DNA of 64,000 bases from Cohnella ginsengisoli. GTDB taxonomy: Bacteria; Bacillota; Bacilli; Paenibacillales; Paenibacillaceae. Location: positions 620,001 to 684,000 of the forward strand of contig NZ_JAPDHZ010000008.1 of NCBI RefSeq assembly GCF_029525555.1. The letters are read 5' to 3'. The position numbers and the translations under genes were made by a program. This document shows positions 1 through 8,135 of this stretch, in pieces; the stretch's first letter is position 1; each line of letters begins with the position of its first letter. Below the pieces are notes generated by a model. The model was not told the DNA's origin and searched no databases. It was given only the letters and a program-made list of their open reading frames with translations.

Positions 1-789
1 CATCGGCAGCTTCAGGTTCATCGTGATCTCGCGCACCTCGTCGAGCAGCTCGAACCGGGATTGCTCCAGCAGCTTGAGCGCCGCCTGGTTCGCGATGACC
101 ATATATTTGTCTGACGACAGCCGTCGCAAGAACAAGCCGTACTTTTGCGCCCACTCGTTGATCTCGCCCGTCACCTTGGACAGCATAAGCGCCCGCTGCT
201 GTTCGTCCATGCCCTGGGCGACTTCTTCGAGATTGTCCATCATGACGATGCCGATGGCGAGCTTTTCGTCCTCGTAGCGCTTCGAGAGCGTCCAGTGATC
301 GGTCACGTCCGTGACGAACAGCATGCGCTCCGTCGGGCGGAACAGGAGTTCATACACCCGGCCGTTCAGCGTCGTCTCCCACCGGCCCAGCGTCTTGTCT
401 TTTTCCTTCGCTTGCTGGATGCCGGGGAACAGCTCCGACAGCGGCGCGCCGACAGCGGACGTTCGCTCCATGACGCTGGATATGAAGCCGTTGTGCCATT
501 CGACCTCGCGGTCTTCGTTATAAAGAATAATACCGAAAGGCAATCCTCCGACGACCTCCGTGCCGACGCCCCGGATGCGGGAGGACAGCGTCAGCACGTA
601 GTCGTTCCATTCCTTGCGAAAAGCCCGCTCGGCGAGCAGCGAGAAGACGCCGACGGCGCCTCCCGCCACCAGTGCGACGATCCCCAGGGGCCAGTAGAAC
701 CAGGTCAGCGCGGCCGTGAGCAAGAAGATAAGAGCGAGCGCCCAGACATTGTGCATGCCGTGCCACCGCTGAACGAGAAATTTGGGCAT
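1..789 (-). CDS. gdpP: Cyclic di-AMP phosphodiesterase GdpP, N-terminal part
   Basis: The reading frame is open from an ATG at 789 to the window edge, giving 263 of about 650 residues. Two membrane segments lie at residues 14-52, followed by a PAS-like domain (about 80-150) and the start of a degenerate GGDEF domain (from about 170). This is the GdpP/YybT layout. The DHH/DHHA1 phosphodiesterase domains that hydrolyse c-di-AMP would lie beyond position 1 and are not seen. It follows yybS by 15 bp on the same strand, as in B. subtilis. Known for the family: it lowers c-di-AMP and so affects potassium and cell-wall homeostasis. Assignment rests on the N-terminal layout and synteny. Confidence 0.9.
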   Translation of the reverse strand, partial: MPKFLVQRWHGMHNVWALALIFLLTAALTWFYWPLGIVALVAGGAVGVFSLLAERAFRKEWNDYVLTLSSRIRGVGTEVVGGLPFGIILYNEDREVEWHNGFISSVMERTSAVGAPLSELFPGIQQAKEKDKTLGRWETTLNGRVYELLFRPTERMLFVTDVTDHWTLSKRYEDEKLAIGIVMMDNLEEVAQGMDEQQRALMLSKVTGEINEWAQKYGLFLRRLSSDKYMVIANQAALKLLEQSRFELLDEVREITMNLKLPM

Positions 790-804
790 TGTGGCTTCGC
801 TCCC

Positions 805-1710
805 CTACTTCTTGTCAAAATAACGGCGCAGCGGAAACGCCGTATCCAGCAGACCGATCAAATACAACGGTTGAATGAGAAACAACGGGATCGCGATCAA
901 GACGGGTACGACATTCGACCATTTCTTCTGATGCGCTAAGTAAAAGAAGAACGCGAGCGCCTGAATGCGGAACAAGAAGTCCAGAACGGGTACCGCATTG
1001 TCCGAAGCTACCGCCCAGAAATTGGAGCTGTTCGCTGGCATGGTAAACTGGATGATCCAGACAATCACGTACAGCAGCACCGTGCTCTTGGGCAGCATCC
1101 AGCTGCGCATCGGCGTCAGCGCGGGCACGACGATGCCCGACCAGGCGAGCACCCTGCGGGAGATGCCGTGCGTAATGATCGCCAGCAGGAACGAGCAAAG
1201 CATAAGCAGCATCGGCAGCAGGCGCACGACGGCCTCGCCGAACGCCTGTGCGGTGCCGGTCCAGTCCCCCGTCAGCATGTTGCTTGCCTGTAGCTCCTGG
1301 ATGCGCTCGTCCAGAAAGGACGCGAGCTGCGCAGTAAAGTCAATGTCGTATTGGATCGAGAACAGCGTAAGCTCCGTCACCAGCTGCGCGAGCAGGATGA
1401 TGAAGCCTACCGTGACGACTGTTTTAGCGGCAACCCGCTTTTTGTATAAATGCCCCATGACGATCGAAGGCACGAGAAAGAAAAACCCGAACGTAAGCGC
1501 CAGCGCACCGGAGCTGCCGAGGATGAGGAAGGCCAGCACGGCGATGCCAGCGATATGGACGGCAAACGAAACGGGCCGCAGCATCGTATAGAGCACGACC
1601 ATCGGCGTCATCAACAAAAATATCGTAATACCGCTTAACGGGGTAGCGACGCTGAGCAGCATCAGCAGCGCCACGGCACTCCAGGCCAGCGACTTCAAGG
1701 CCGTGTTCAA
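805..1710 (-). CDS. yybS: YybS-family (DUF2232) multipass membrane protein
   Basis: 301 residues, starting at TTG 1710, which has an AGAGGTG ribosome site eight bases upstream. The protein is almost wholly hydrophobic with about eight predicted membrane segments and a short charged loop near residues 115-150. This matches the DUF2232/YybS family, which usually lies directly before gdpP, as here. The biochemical role is not established; the layout suggests an S-component-like or transport-related fold, but that is inference. It is the middle gene of a three-gene unit (MazG-like, yybS, gdpP) with gaps of 7 and 15 bp, so all three are probably co-transcribed. Confidence 0.85.
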   Translation of the reverse strand: MNTALKSLAWSAVALLMLLSVATPLSGITIFLLMTPMVVLYTMLRPVSFAVHIAGIAVLAFLILGSSGALALTFGFFFLVPSIVMGHLYKKRVAAKTVVTVGFIILLAQLVTELTLFSIQYDIDFTAQLASFLDERIQELQASNMLTGDWTGTAQAFGEAVVRLLPMLLMLCSFLLAIITHGISRRVLAWSGIVVPALTPMRSWMLPKSTVLLYVIVWIIQFTMPANSSNFWAVASDNAVPVLDFLFRIQALAFFFYLAHQKKWSNVVPVLIAIPLFLIQPLYLIGLLDTAFPLRRYFDKK

Positions 1711-1717
1711 CGAGTTT

Positions 1718-2029
1718 TCACCTCTTGCGAATGTGTTCTTCCAGCGCCGAGAGGTCGCGGTACTGATCCTCCAGCTGATGTCCCTCCTGCTTCAGGCGGC
1801 TAAGCTTGTCTTCGACCGCCTTGTCGAGGTCGCGGTAAGAGATACCCAGCCGGCGGCCAAGGATGTACGCGCTCGCGATGAGCCCGGACAGACTGTCCGT
1901 GATGCGAGCGGTGCTGCCTTCCCACATGGCCTTGAACAGACGGGATACCTGGTCCAGCACCTCGCTCTTAAGCCATTCGATAGACCGGGCTCTCCCGGCG
2001 ACATCCAGATTCTGATCGATTGAAGACAA
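1718..2029 (-). CDS. MazG-like family protein
   Basis: 103 residues from TTG 2029, which has GGAGGAGGG upstream; an in-frame ATG at 2116 lacks such a site and would add an unlikely 29-residue leader. The protein is helical. It carries a conserved block (EWLKSEVLDQVSRLF at about 18-32, followed by YILGRRLG near 60) typical of the small MazG-like proteins of Bacilli. True MazG enzymes hydrolyse nucleoside triphosphates through an EExxE...ExxD metal site; I do not see a complete one here, so catalysis is uncertain. It lies immediately upstream of yybS-gdpP on the same strand. Confidence 0.75.
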   Translation of the reverse strand: MSSIDQNLDVAGRARSIEWLKSEVLDQVSRLFKAMWEGSTARITDSLSGLIASAYILGRRLGISYRDLDKAVEDKLSRLKQEGHQLEDQYRDLSALEEHIRKR

Positions 2030-2221
2030 GTCGTGTCCCTCCTCCGAAAAAATCCCTGTCTGACGGCTGCCGCATGCGAATATCGCGCTAAAGCTGTATC
2101 CATCATTATAGCACATATACTCGCCGCTCCCACAATGGCATTTGCTAGTCTAAGGCGGCGCGCGTGCGGTCCCGGACCGCCTGAATATTCCTTTCTTGTC
2201 AGGCTCTTGCCCTTGCGAAAA

Positions 2222-2255
2222 TCAAAAAGCCGCACCGGTTCAACCGCCGGTGCAG
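2222..2255 (-). terminator. Rho-independent terminator after the amidohydrolase gene
   Basis: Inverted repeat GCACCGG/CCGGTGC (2232-2238 with 2247-2253). On the minus strand it is followed by a T tract with the form CTTTTTG. It lies about 60 bp beyond the stop of the amidohydrolase gene and separates it from the MazG-like/yybS/gdpP unit. The rest of 2030-2313 shows no gene. Confidence 0.7.
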
Positions 2256-2313
2256 CTATATTGGGTGGTCACTCTGCGGGAGCGAAGACGGACTCGCGAG
2301 GCGAGGCGTATCG

Positions 2314-4345
2314 CTATCCCCTCCTGACGGCTGTCCAGACATGCTGTCCGGTCTCTCGGACATCCATGCCCATTCGCATCAGCACCGCGAGCGGCACGTA
2401 GTCCCGGATGCCGATCGACAGCAGCTCGGCCTCTCCCTCCGGCCAAGTCAGCCGGTGCCCGCGCTCTAGCATCAATTCGCCGGATTCTGGCGCCGTTCTA
2501 GCTGTTGCCACGAACCCTTCCGCCATGGAGGCTTGATCGGCTGCCGCCGTATCGCTGACGCCAGATCCGTTTTCAACACCCGCCTCCGCTATGAACGTAT
2601 GCGACCGCCCATCCCAGCTCAGCGTGCAGCCTAGCGCTTCAATCACGCTTACGTCCGTATATGCTTCTCCGCGATAGAATACCGCCGGCCACGAAGTCCG
2701 CGAAGTCTTCGTTTCGAACTTGAGTATGCCTGCCCCCTCTTCGGGCACGCGGACAAATTCGCTGCGGATCGGCTCGCCGGCGCGCACGTTCTTGTGCAGC
2801 CCCTGGCCGTCCAGCGCGAGCCGGCCGCCGATCAGCACGTAGCGGATGCCCGCCGAAGGCAGTTCCGGCCGCTCGACCGTGGACCGGTCGCCGATCTTCC
2901 CGTAGTCGAAGATCACGATATCCGCGTCCATCCCGCGCGCGATCCGTCCCTTTTTCCGCAGCGCCGGCGCTTGCCGCTCGAGACGCTTGGCCGGCATCAG
3001 CGACATCTTCGCCACGGCGTCCATGAGCGAGATGGCGCGATGCTCGCGCACGTACAAGCCGACGGTGCGGGCAAACGTGCCCGATGCGCGCGGATGGTTG
3101 TTGTTGCCTGGCTCCAGAATGGCGTCGCTGCCGATCATGACGAAGGGCGCGGCCAGCGAGTCCTCGATATCCTGCTCGGGGATCGCGTAGGCCACGGCGA
3201 GCTTCCCTTCCCTTTTGAACGTGCCGAACGTCGTCTCCGTCAGCCGCTCCGACGTGCCCGCGATCTGCAGGTCCTTGTAGGTGATCCTGAAGCGCTCCTG
3301 CCAGCCCTCGTCGAACCGCGCCGAGTTAAGGTACGTCCCCCAATAATCGTAAGGGTAGGTGCATGCGGTGATGTCGAGCCCTTCAGCGCGCGCCTTCGCC
3401 AGCATGTCGAGCGACTGCTTCATGGAGAACGTGCCGCCCGTACTGTTGATGTGGTCGACGTGCACGGATGCGCCCGTCTCCCGCGCGTAGCCAATGATTT
3501 CGTTCATCGCGTCGATATTCGTGCCCGGCTCGGTCATGTCGGAGTATCTCGCGTGAAAATAAACCGGCACGTTGTACTTGTAAGCGAGCCGCATGAGCGG
3601 CAGCACTTCATCGGCGCCGATGCCCGGCACGTACTCCAGGCTGAACGAGATGCCGAGCACGCCGTCCTGCAGCGCCTGCTCCGCCTCGGCTGCAAGGCGC
3701 CGGATTTGCGCGGCAGTCGCGGGCTGGTACAGGCCGATTCCCAGCTTATTGCGCGCCTTCGTATAGAAGAAGGAAGCGCCGTAGTGAAGCGGCGTCTCCG
3801 CGCGCTCGTAGTAGGGGTACCATTTGCGCGGCGCATCCGTGCCGCCGTGCATGGCGATGTTAGCCGTGACGCCGTCGGCGATCTTGTTCCAGACGCCGAG
3901 CGGGTTCGGGTCGTAGGACAAATTGTCGATAAAGCCCGGCGCGACCACGAGCCCGCGCGCGTCGATCGTTCGCCGCCCTTTGACCGTCCGATCCGTTACC
4001 AGCGCGATACGGCTGCCTTGGACGGCGACGTTGACGCCTCTGCGGTCGAGCCCCGTCTCCGGATTGATCACCCTGCCGCCGACGATGACGGTGTCGTACA
4101 CGCGAGCTAGCTCCGCCTCGGAGGGATCGGCAAGAACGGATGCCGGCATCGACCCGCTCGCTACGCTGGTCCCTCGGTGCTGGGCTGCCGGCGCCGCTTT
4201 TTCCGGACGACTCAAAGAAGCGGCTTCCCGTGCCGGATACCCGAACGGACTGCCGCTTCCTTTTACAGCCGCGACAGCGATGGATGCTGCCGCCAGGGCC
4301 GCGATCGAATAACCGATCGCTTTCCATGGTTTCTTTTTTATTCAT
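2314..4345 (-). CDS. Exported D-aminoacylase-like amidohydrolase with stalk-like C-terminus; apparent frameshift at 4334-4339
   Basis: The ATG at 4345 has GGAGG eight bases upstream, but its frame closes wrongly. Dropping one base of the T6 run at 4334-4339 gives about 676 residues beginning MNKKKPWKAIGYSIAAL, a convincing signal peptide or N-terminal anchor. The body (about 85-540) resembles the N-acyl-D-amino-acid deacylase branch: FHARYSD, VDHINSTGG, IGSDAI and HPRASGTF. Oddly, the usual HxH after APGFID is replaced by NLS, and the GCG that holds the bridging Cys reads MHG. The last 130 residues look like the copper-amine-oxidase-N/stalk domain of extracellular Paenibacillaceae proteins. 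It may act on cell-wall or D-amino-acid substrates outside the membrane, or may be inactive; activity is inferred only. Confidence 0.75.
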
Positions 4346-4409
4346 GCGGAATGCCTCCAAGGTAGCTTCGAATGGCGCCCGCTGCTTGCGATGCCATCCT
4401 TTTCCACCT

Positions 4410-4850
4410 TTAAGCTTCCCGTTTTACCTTTTTATCATCCATGCCGTGTCCGAGCAACGATCCGGCGCAATAGTCGATGATATCGCTGCGGCGAACGATG
4501 CCGATGAACGCGCTGGTATCGTCCACGACCGGGACGAAGTTCTGGCCTTTGGCGAGCGAGATGAGATCTTCCATATTGGCATCGATTTGTACCGGCTTGT
4601 TCGTGGTCCGCAGAGGCACTTCTGATAATGGAATGCGAGCGGTTTGCTCGAATGATAGCCCTTCGCGATTTTTGAGATACCACAACAAATCGCCTTCCGT
4701 AACGGTCCCGACGTACTTCCCGTCCTCGCCGAGCACGGGCACGGCCGTATACCGATGGCGCTCCATCCGCTCGAGCGTCTGACGCAGCGTGGCGTTCGAA
4801 GGCAGGCATACGACCTCCTGCTTCGGCAGGAGGAAAAACGCGATATTCAT
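4410..4850 (-). CDS. Tandem CBS-domain protein
   Basis: 146 residues, ATG 4850 with AGGAGAGG upstream. Two CBS motifs fill the protein (about 8-65 and 78-135), with core phrases YTAVPVLGEDGKYVGTVTEGD and FVPVVDDTSAFIGIVRRSD. Stand-alone CBS pairs bind adenine nucleotides; in Bacilli the relatives DarB/CbpB bind c-di-AMP. The sequence is closer to a widespread clostridial/Paenibacillaceae CBS protein than to YkuL/DarB as I recall it, so I do not assign a symbol. It is a single gene between the amidohydrolase and the rpsF operon terminator. Confidence 0.85.
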   Translation of the reverse strand: MNIAFFLLPKQEVVCLPSNATLRQTLERMERHRYTAVPVLGEDGKYVGTVTEGDLLWYLKNREGLSFEQTARIPLSEVPLRTTNKPVQIDANMEDLISLAKGQNFVPVVDDTSAFIGIVRRSDIIDYCAGSLLGHGMDDKKVKREA

Positions 4851-4972
4851 TTGTTCCTCTCCTCTAGCGCGTTGCGATTCGATTCCAACCCATTATACCA
4901 TGCGCCGCAGGCGGCCTCCAAGGCGAATAGAGAGAGCGCTTCCTCTTGCTTCCACGTTATTCGCGCGAACGC

Positions 4973-5021
4973 AAAAAAGGACCCCCCTCGCCTCCGGGAT
5001 GCGGAGAAAAGGGGGCTCCTT
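4973..5021 (-). terminator. Terminator of the rpsF-ssb-rpsR operon
   Basis: On the minus strand AGGAGCCCCC and GGGGGGTCCT flank an inner CTCCGC/CCGGAG pairing, and the hairpin ends in TTTTTT (plus-strand A run at 4973-4978). It lies just after the rpsR stop. Confidence 0.85.
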
Positions 5022-5033
5022 TGTTAAGCCGAC

Positions 5034-5366
5034 TCAGTCGGTCGTGTAAGGCAGCAGCGCCATTTGGCGGGAGCGCTTGATCGCAACCGTCAACATGCGT
5101 TGGTATTTTGCCTTCGTGCCCGTCACGCGGCGCGGCAGAATCTTGCCACGCTCGGAGATGAACTTGCGGAGCAGGTCCAGGTCCTTGTAGTCGACGTGCG
5201 TGATCTTGTTAACCGTGAAGTAGCAAACTTTGCGGCGCTTGTTGCGTCCGCGACGGAACTTGCGGGGCTCGCGTTGTTCGCGGTCGCCGCCTCCACCTGG
5301 TCCGCGGTTCTCGCGGGGCGTATAGGTGCGCTCTTCACGAGCGGCTGGTGCTTGTTGTTCGCTCAT
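5034..5366 (-). CDS. rpsR: Ribosomal protein bS18, with N-terminal extension
   Basis: 110 residues from ATG 5366 (GGAAGGACGG upstream). The C-terminal 75 residues are a standard S18, with KVCYFTVNKITHVDYKDLD and LPRRVTGTKAKYQR, which binds 16S rRNA and pairs with S6 in the small subunit. Residues 1-35 form an extra Gly/Arg/Glu-rich, low-complexity tail not found in the about 79-residue B. subtilis protein. It is the last gene of rpsF-ssb-rpsR, 23 bp after ssb, and is followed by a strong terminator. The CxxC zinc pair seen in some S18 proteins is absent. Confidence 0.97.
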   Translation of the reverse strand: MSEQQAPAAREERTYTPRENRGPGGGGDREQREPRKFRRGRNKRRKVCYFTVNKITHVDYKDLDLLRKFISERGKILPRRVTGTKAKYQRMLTVAIKRSRQMALLPYTTD

Positions 5367-5389
5367 TTATAGTACCGTCCTTCCCTGTC

Positions 5390-5935
5390 TTAGAATGGCA
5401 AATCATCGTCCGATATATCGATCGGCTTGCCGTCGTCGGCGAATGGATCCGATTGGTTGTTGCCGCCTCTGGAGCCGGAGCTGCGGCCGCCGCCGGAGTT
5501 GCCTCCGCCGTACCCGCCGCCACCGCCGTATCCTCCGCCGCTATTGCCGCCACCGCTGCCGCCTCCGCCGAATTCGTCCCGTCCTTGCGATCCGCCTTCG
5601 CGGTTCGGCGATTCGAGGAAGCGTACGTTATCGGCGATGACTTCGGTGACATAGACGCGGCGACCTTCGTTGTTCTCGTAGTTGCGCACTTGAATGCGCC
5701 CCTCGACGGCGGCCAGACGGCCTTTCCGAAGGTAGTTCGCGCACGTCTCGGCCAGTTGGCGCCAAGTGACGACCGGGATGAAGTCCGCCTCGCGTTCGCG
5801 TTCGCCCCCGCCTGAATCGCGGGAGAACGGGCGGTCTACAGCCAGCGTGAATTGGGCTACGGCCACGCCCGCAGGCGTGTAGCGAAGCTCGGGATCTTTG
5901 GTTAAGCGTCCGATCAGAATAACACGGTTCAACAT
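5390..5935 (-). CDS. ssb: Single-stranded DNA-binding protein
   Basis: 181 residues, ATG 5935. An OB fold occupies about 1-110 (MLNRVILIGRLTKDPELRYT, then FIPVVTWRQLAETC). A Gly/Ser-rich flexible linker follows (about 115-165) and the acidic tip DDDLPF ends the protein, the conserved tail that recruits replication and repair proteins. It acts at the replication fork. It lies between rpsF and rpsR, the classic operon that couples SSB supply to ribosomal protein synthesis. Confidence 0.98.
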   Translation of the reverse strand: MLNRVILIGRLTKDPELRYTPAGVAVAQFTLAVDRPFSRDSGGGEREREADFIPVVTWRQLAETCANYLRKGRLAAVEGRIQVRNYENNEGRRVYVTEVIADNVRFLESPNREGGSQGRDEFGGGGSGGGNSGGGYGGGGGYGGGNSGGGRSSGSRGGNNQSDPFADDGKPIDISDDDLPF

Positions 5936-6016
5936 CTTCGGTCCCCTCCTGCGAGTGACGACTTGAACGGCGTTAACCGCCGGGTATTGCGTGCTGTGCT
6001 GACTTAAGCGACTGCC

Positions 6017-6301
6017 TTAAGCGACATCGCGTACGACGATGTGACGAATGACTTCGTCGGTGATCTTGAGTACGCGTTCCAGTTCGGTGACCACAGCCGG
6101 CTCGGCCGTGAAGTGAACCAGCACATACGTCCCGTCGCGGTGCTTGTTGATCTCGTAAGCGAGGCGCTTCTTGCCTTGTACCTCATGCTTCGTGAGCTCG
6201 CCGCCGTTCGCGATGATGCCCTGGAATTTCTCCGTGACAGCTTGAACGGACTCTTGGTCCACGTCCGGACGAATGATGTACATCAACTCGTAGTTGCGCA
6301 T
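6017..6301 (-). CDS. rpsF: Ribosomal protein bS6
   Basis: 94 residues, ATG 6301 with AAAGGAGGT upstream. It begins MRNYELMYIIRPDVDQE and contains the family block KRLAYEINKHRDGTYVLVHF. S6 binds S18 on the platform of the small subunit. It is the first gene of the rpsF-ssb-rpsR operon; an S6:S18-type leader structure precedes it (6330-6367), suggesting autoregulation. Confidence 0.98.
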   Translation of the reverse strand: MRNYELMYIIRPDVDQESVQAVTEKFQGIIANGGELTKHEVQGKKRLAYEINKHRDGTYVLVHFTAEPAVVTELERVLKITDEVIRHIVVRDVA

Positions 6302-6329
6302 CTTCGTTACCTCCTTTTGGTCTTTGGCC

Positions 6330-6367
6330 CCTCGATTCGATACCGTAGAACCTGTCCACGGCCGAGG
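6330..6367 (-). promoter_or_regulatory. Candidate S6:S18-binding leader of the rpsF operon
   Basis: On the minus strand an outer CCTCG/CGAGG stem (6363-6367 with 6330-6334) encloses an inner CCGT...ACGG hairpin (6343-6361) shortly before the rpsF ribosome site. S6:S18 autoregulatory leaders in Bacilli use a compact stem with exposed CCG residues; the placement and CCG-rich hairpin fit, but I judged this by eye only. Confidence 0.4.
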
Positions 6368-6472
6368 AGCAAGGAGTATGCCTTTTTTATTGCATACCTG
6401 AATACTTTATCACAATCGCCCGCATACCGCAAGGTTTTTCCCGCAACACTAAGGCCGGGAGGTGATCATAAA

Positions 6473-6658
6473 ATGGGCGAGCAAACGCAATTCGAGCCGG
6501 GCGACCGCGCGCCGAACAACGGTCATTACATGGAAGTGAGCGAGGACGCTTTTCACATGAACATCGAGGACCCGAAGCACGTCACGCTGGAGAAGGGCGA
6601 GCGGTTCCCGGAGACGACGAATCACAACCGCAAGTGGAAAAAGGTGAAACAATTTTAA
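6473..6658 (+). CDS. YjzC-like small protein
   Basis: 61 residues, ATG 6473, with GGGAGGTGAT upstream. It begins MGEQTQFEPGDRAPNNGHY and ends PETTNHNRKWKKVKQF, matching the small YjzC family of Bacillus and relatives. The function is unknown; it is hydrophilic with no membrane segment. It opens a plus-strand island in an otherwise minus-strand arm and is followed by a structured-RNA candidate. Confidence 0.8.
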   Translation: MGEQTQFEPGDRAPNNGHYMEVSEDAFHMNIEDPKHVTLEKGERFPETTNHNRKWKKVKQF

Positions 6659-6697
6659 GCGGCGCGTATATTGCTCCCCGAATGCGGACATTCTAAT

Positions 6698-6945
6698 TAC
6701 CGGCGACGAACAGAGAGGTGTTGGTTCCGTTGAACCTTTGCAGGCAACAACCCGCAGGAGGAACGTCGAAGACGGAGTAGGAAGCGAGGGGTTGTGTCGC
6801 AGACATGGTCTTGCAATACACGTTATCGCGTTAGCGAGCCTTCAAGTAGCCGAAGCGCCGGGATGAACCGGCAACGTCAAGCACGACAGGGAATATCAGC
6901 TTCGATTAACGTCGCCCGGAGGACCCCGCAAGGGGTCTTTCGTCA
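6698..6945 (+). ncRNA. Unidentified structured RNA candidate with terminator
   Basis: The 407 bp between yjzC and the next gene hold no convincing ORF. They do hold a long-range closing stem, CCGGCGACG (6700-6708) with CGTCGCCCGG (6910-6919, one bulge). Inside are several local hairpins: GGTTC/GAACC (6723-6736), ACAACCC/GGGTTGT (about 6748 with 6790) and GCCGG/CCGGC (about 6857-6872). A GC-rich terminator follows directly (GACCCC gcaa GGGGTC TTTC, 6922-6940). Purine-rich single-stranded stretches resemble a riboswitch or a stand-alone RNA. I compared it by memory with SRP, tmRNA, RNase P, 6S, T-box and the common riboswitches and found no match. Confidence 0.5.
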
Positions 6946-7065
6946 TTTCGTTATTCCGTTTCGGCGCCGCATCCGCATCGGACAAGCGTCAAGGTTCCGG
7001 TTTTGATACCGAATGGTAAACTGTGCTACACTTTGGTAAAGTTTACTCGAAAAGGGGGACTGCCG

Positions 7066-7428
7066 ATGGTTAAAATGAATCCGACGCGCTCCGCCGGCGA
7101 TCTGATCGCCTGGCTGCTGCTAGCCGTATTCATGATCTTCTCCACGCCCACCCCTTCGATCGAATCGTCGCCTGGCGAGTCCGCAGCATCGGGCCTTCGC
7201 GGCACCGAGTTCCATACGCACGTCCAATCCCGTACGCCCGATCCCACGGCAGCCAAGCCGCGCCCGGGCGCTCCCCTGCTGGTCCTCTTGTTTGCGCTGA
7301 TCGTCCGCATGTCCAGATTGCCCTACCGTCTTTCCGCCCACCACCGCGCGCACATCGCCTCGGTGCACGTTCTGCTGCGCAGACGCTTGTTGCGTCCGCT
7401 TCAGTTCACCTCCACTTACGTCTCCTAA
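7066..7428 (+). CDS. Small membrane protein of unknown function
   Basis: 120 residues, ATG 7066 with AAAAGGGGGA upstream. A hydrophobic segment at residues 9-26 looks like a signal or anchor, a Pro/Ser/Thr-rich stretch follows, and a second hydrophobic segment sits near 68-82. The tail is strongly basic (HVLLRRRLLRPLQ). I recognise no family. It lies 211 bp upstream of khtT on the same strand; B. subtilis khtTU also has a small first gene (khtS), but I see no clear likeness, so a link is speculative. Confidence 0.5.
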   Translation: MVKMNPTRSAGDLIAWLLLAVFMIFSTPTPSIESSPGESAASGLRGTEFHTHVQSRTPDPTAAKPRPGAPLLVLLFALIVRMSRLPYRLSAHHRAHIASVHVLLRRRLLRPLQFTSTYVS

Positions 7429-7639
7429 TCCGCCCTTCGTCAGCTTCGCTCGCGCTTCGATTCGGGGTCGCGTGTATTTAAGCCTGCCTATCGGCGGCGA
7501 AGCCTTGTTCATGCATAGCGAATCTCCGCATCTTCCCGCTCCATTCCGCGCTTTCCGGCTTCTTACGCATGCTCTTTTCCGATGACCCACTGATGCTGAA
7601 GCAATTTCAGAATTCTTGAACGAAGAAAGGATGTTAACC

Positions 7640-8134
7640 ATGGATATTCGAGAGACGGATCTGCCCGGCGTCGGTCGGAAGTACCGGATCCTTACCCGCA
7701 GCGGCGACCGGCTCGTCGTCGTCGTTCATGATGACGGCCGGCGCGAGCTGTACCATTTCGACTATGAAGACCCGGAAGACAGCATCTCCATGATCACGCT
7801 CGACGACGACGAGGCTCGTTCGATCGCCGCGATCGTCGGAGGCATGACCTACAAGCCGCGCACGCTCGAATCGATCGAGATCGCGTTAAACGACCTCGTT
7901 ATTGAATGGTTCAAGCTGGAGTGCCGCAGTCCATGCGTGGGCATCTCCATCGGCGCGCTCGAGATTCGCCGTCATACCGGCGCAACCGTACTCGCGATCG
8001 TCGAGAGAGATCAATCCAAACATATCGCGCCCGGTCCCGAAGTCGTGCTGTCAGCCGAATGCATGCTGATCGCGGCAGGCGAGCGGGAAAACCTGAAGGC
8101 GCTCAAACGCATCCTGACCGGCGGGGAGGCTTAA
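7640..8134 (+). CDS. khtT: KhtT-like regulatory subunit of K+/H+ antiporter
   Basis: 164 residues from ATG 7640 (GAAAGGATG upstream; preferred over an earlier in-frame ATG without a site). The N-terminal half is a small KhtT-specific domain (MDIRETDLPGVGRKYRILT). The C-terminal half is an RCK_C/TrkA-C domain (about 80-160) ending in the ligand-pocket region, with GATVLAIVERDQSKHIAPGP. In B. subtilis this domain is reported to bind c-di-AMP and control the KhtU antiporter. The gene ends one base before khtU, so the pair is translated together. Confidence 0.88.
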   Translation: MDIRETDLPGVGRKYRILTRSGDRLVVVVHDDGRRELYHFDYEDPEDSISMITLDDDEARSIAAIVGGMTYKPRTLESIEIALNDLVIEWFKLECRSPCVGISIGALEIRRHTGATVLAIVERDQSKHIAPGPEVVLSAECMLIAAGERENLKALKRILTGGEA

Positions 8135-8135
8135 A

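Noticed and set aside
6698..6945. Identity as SRP RNA, tmRNA, RNase P RNA, 6S RNA or T-box
   Set aside because: The hallmark motifs of these RNAs (for example GGAAGCAGCC-type, tRNA-like end, GAGGAAAGTCC, T-box GGTGG) are absent.
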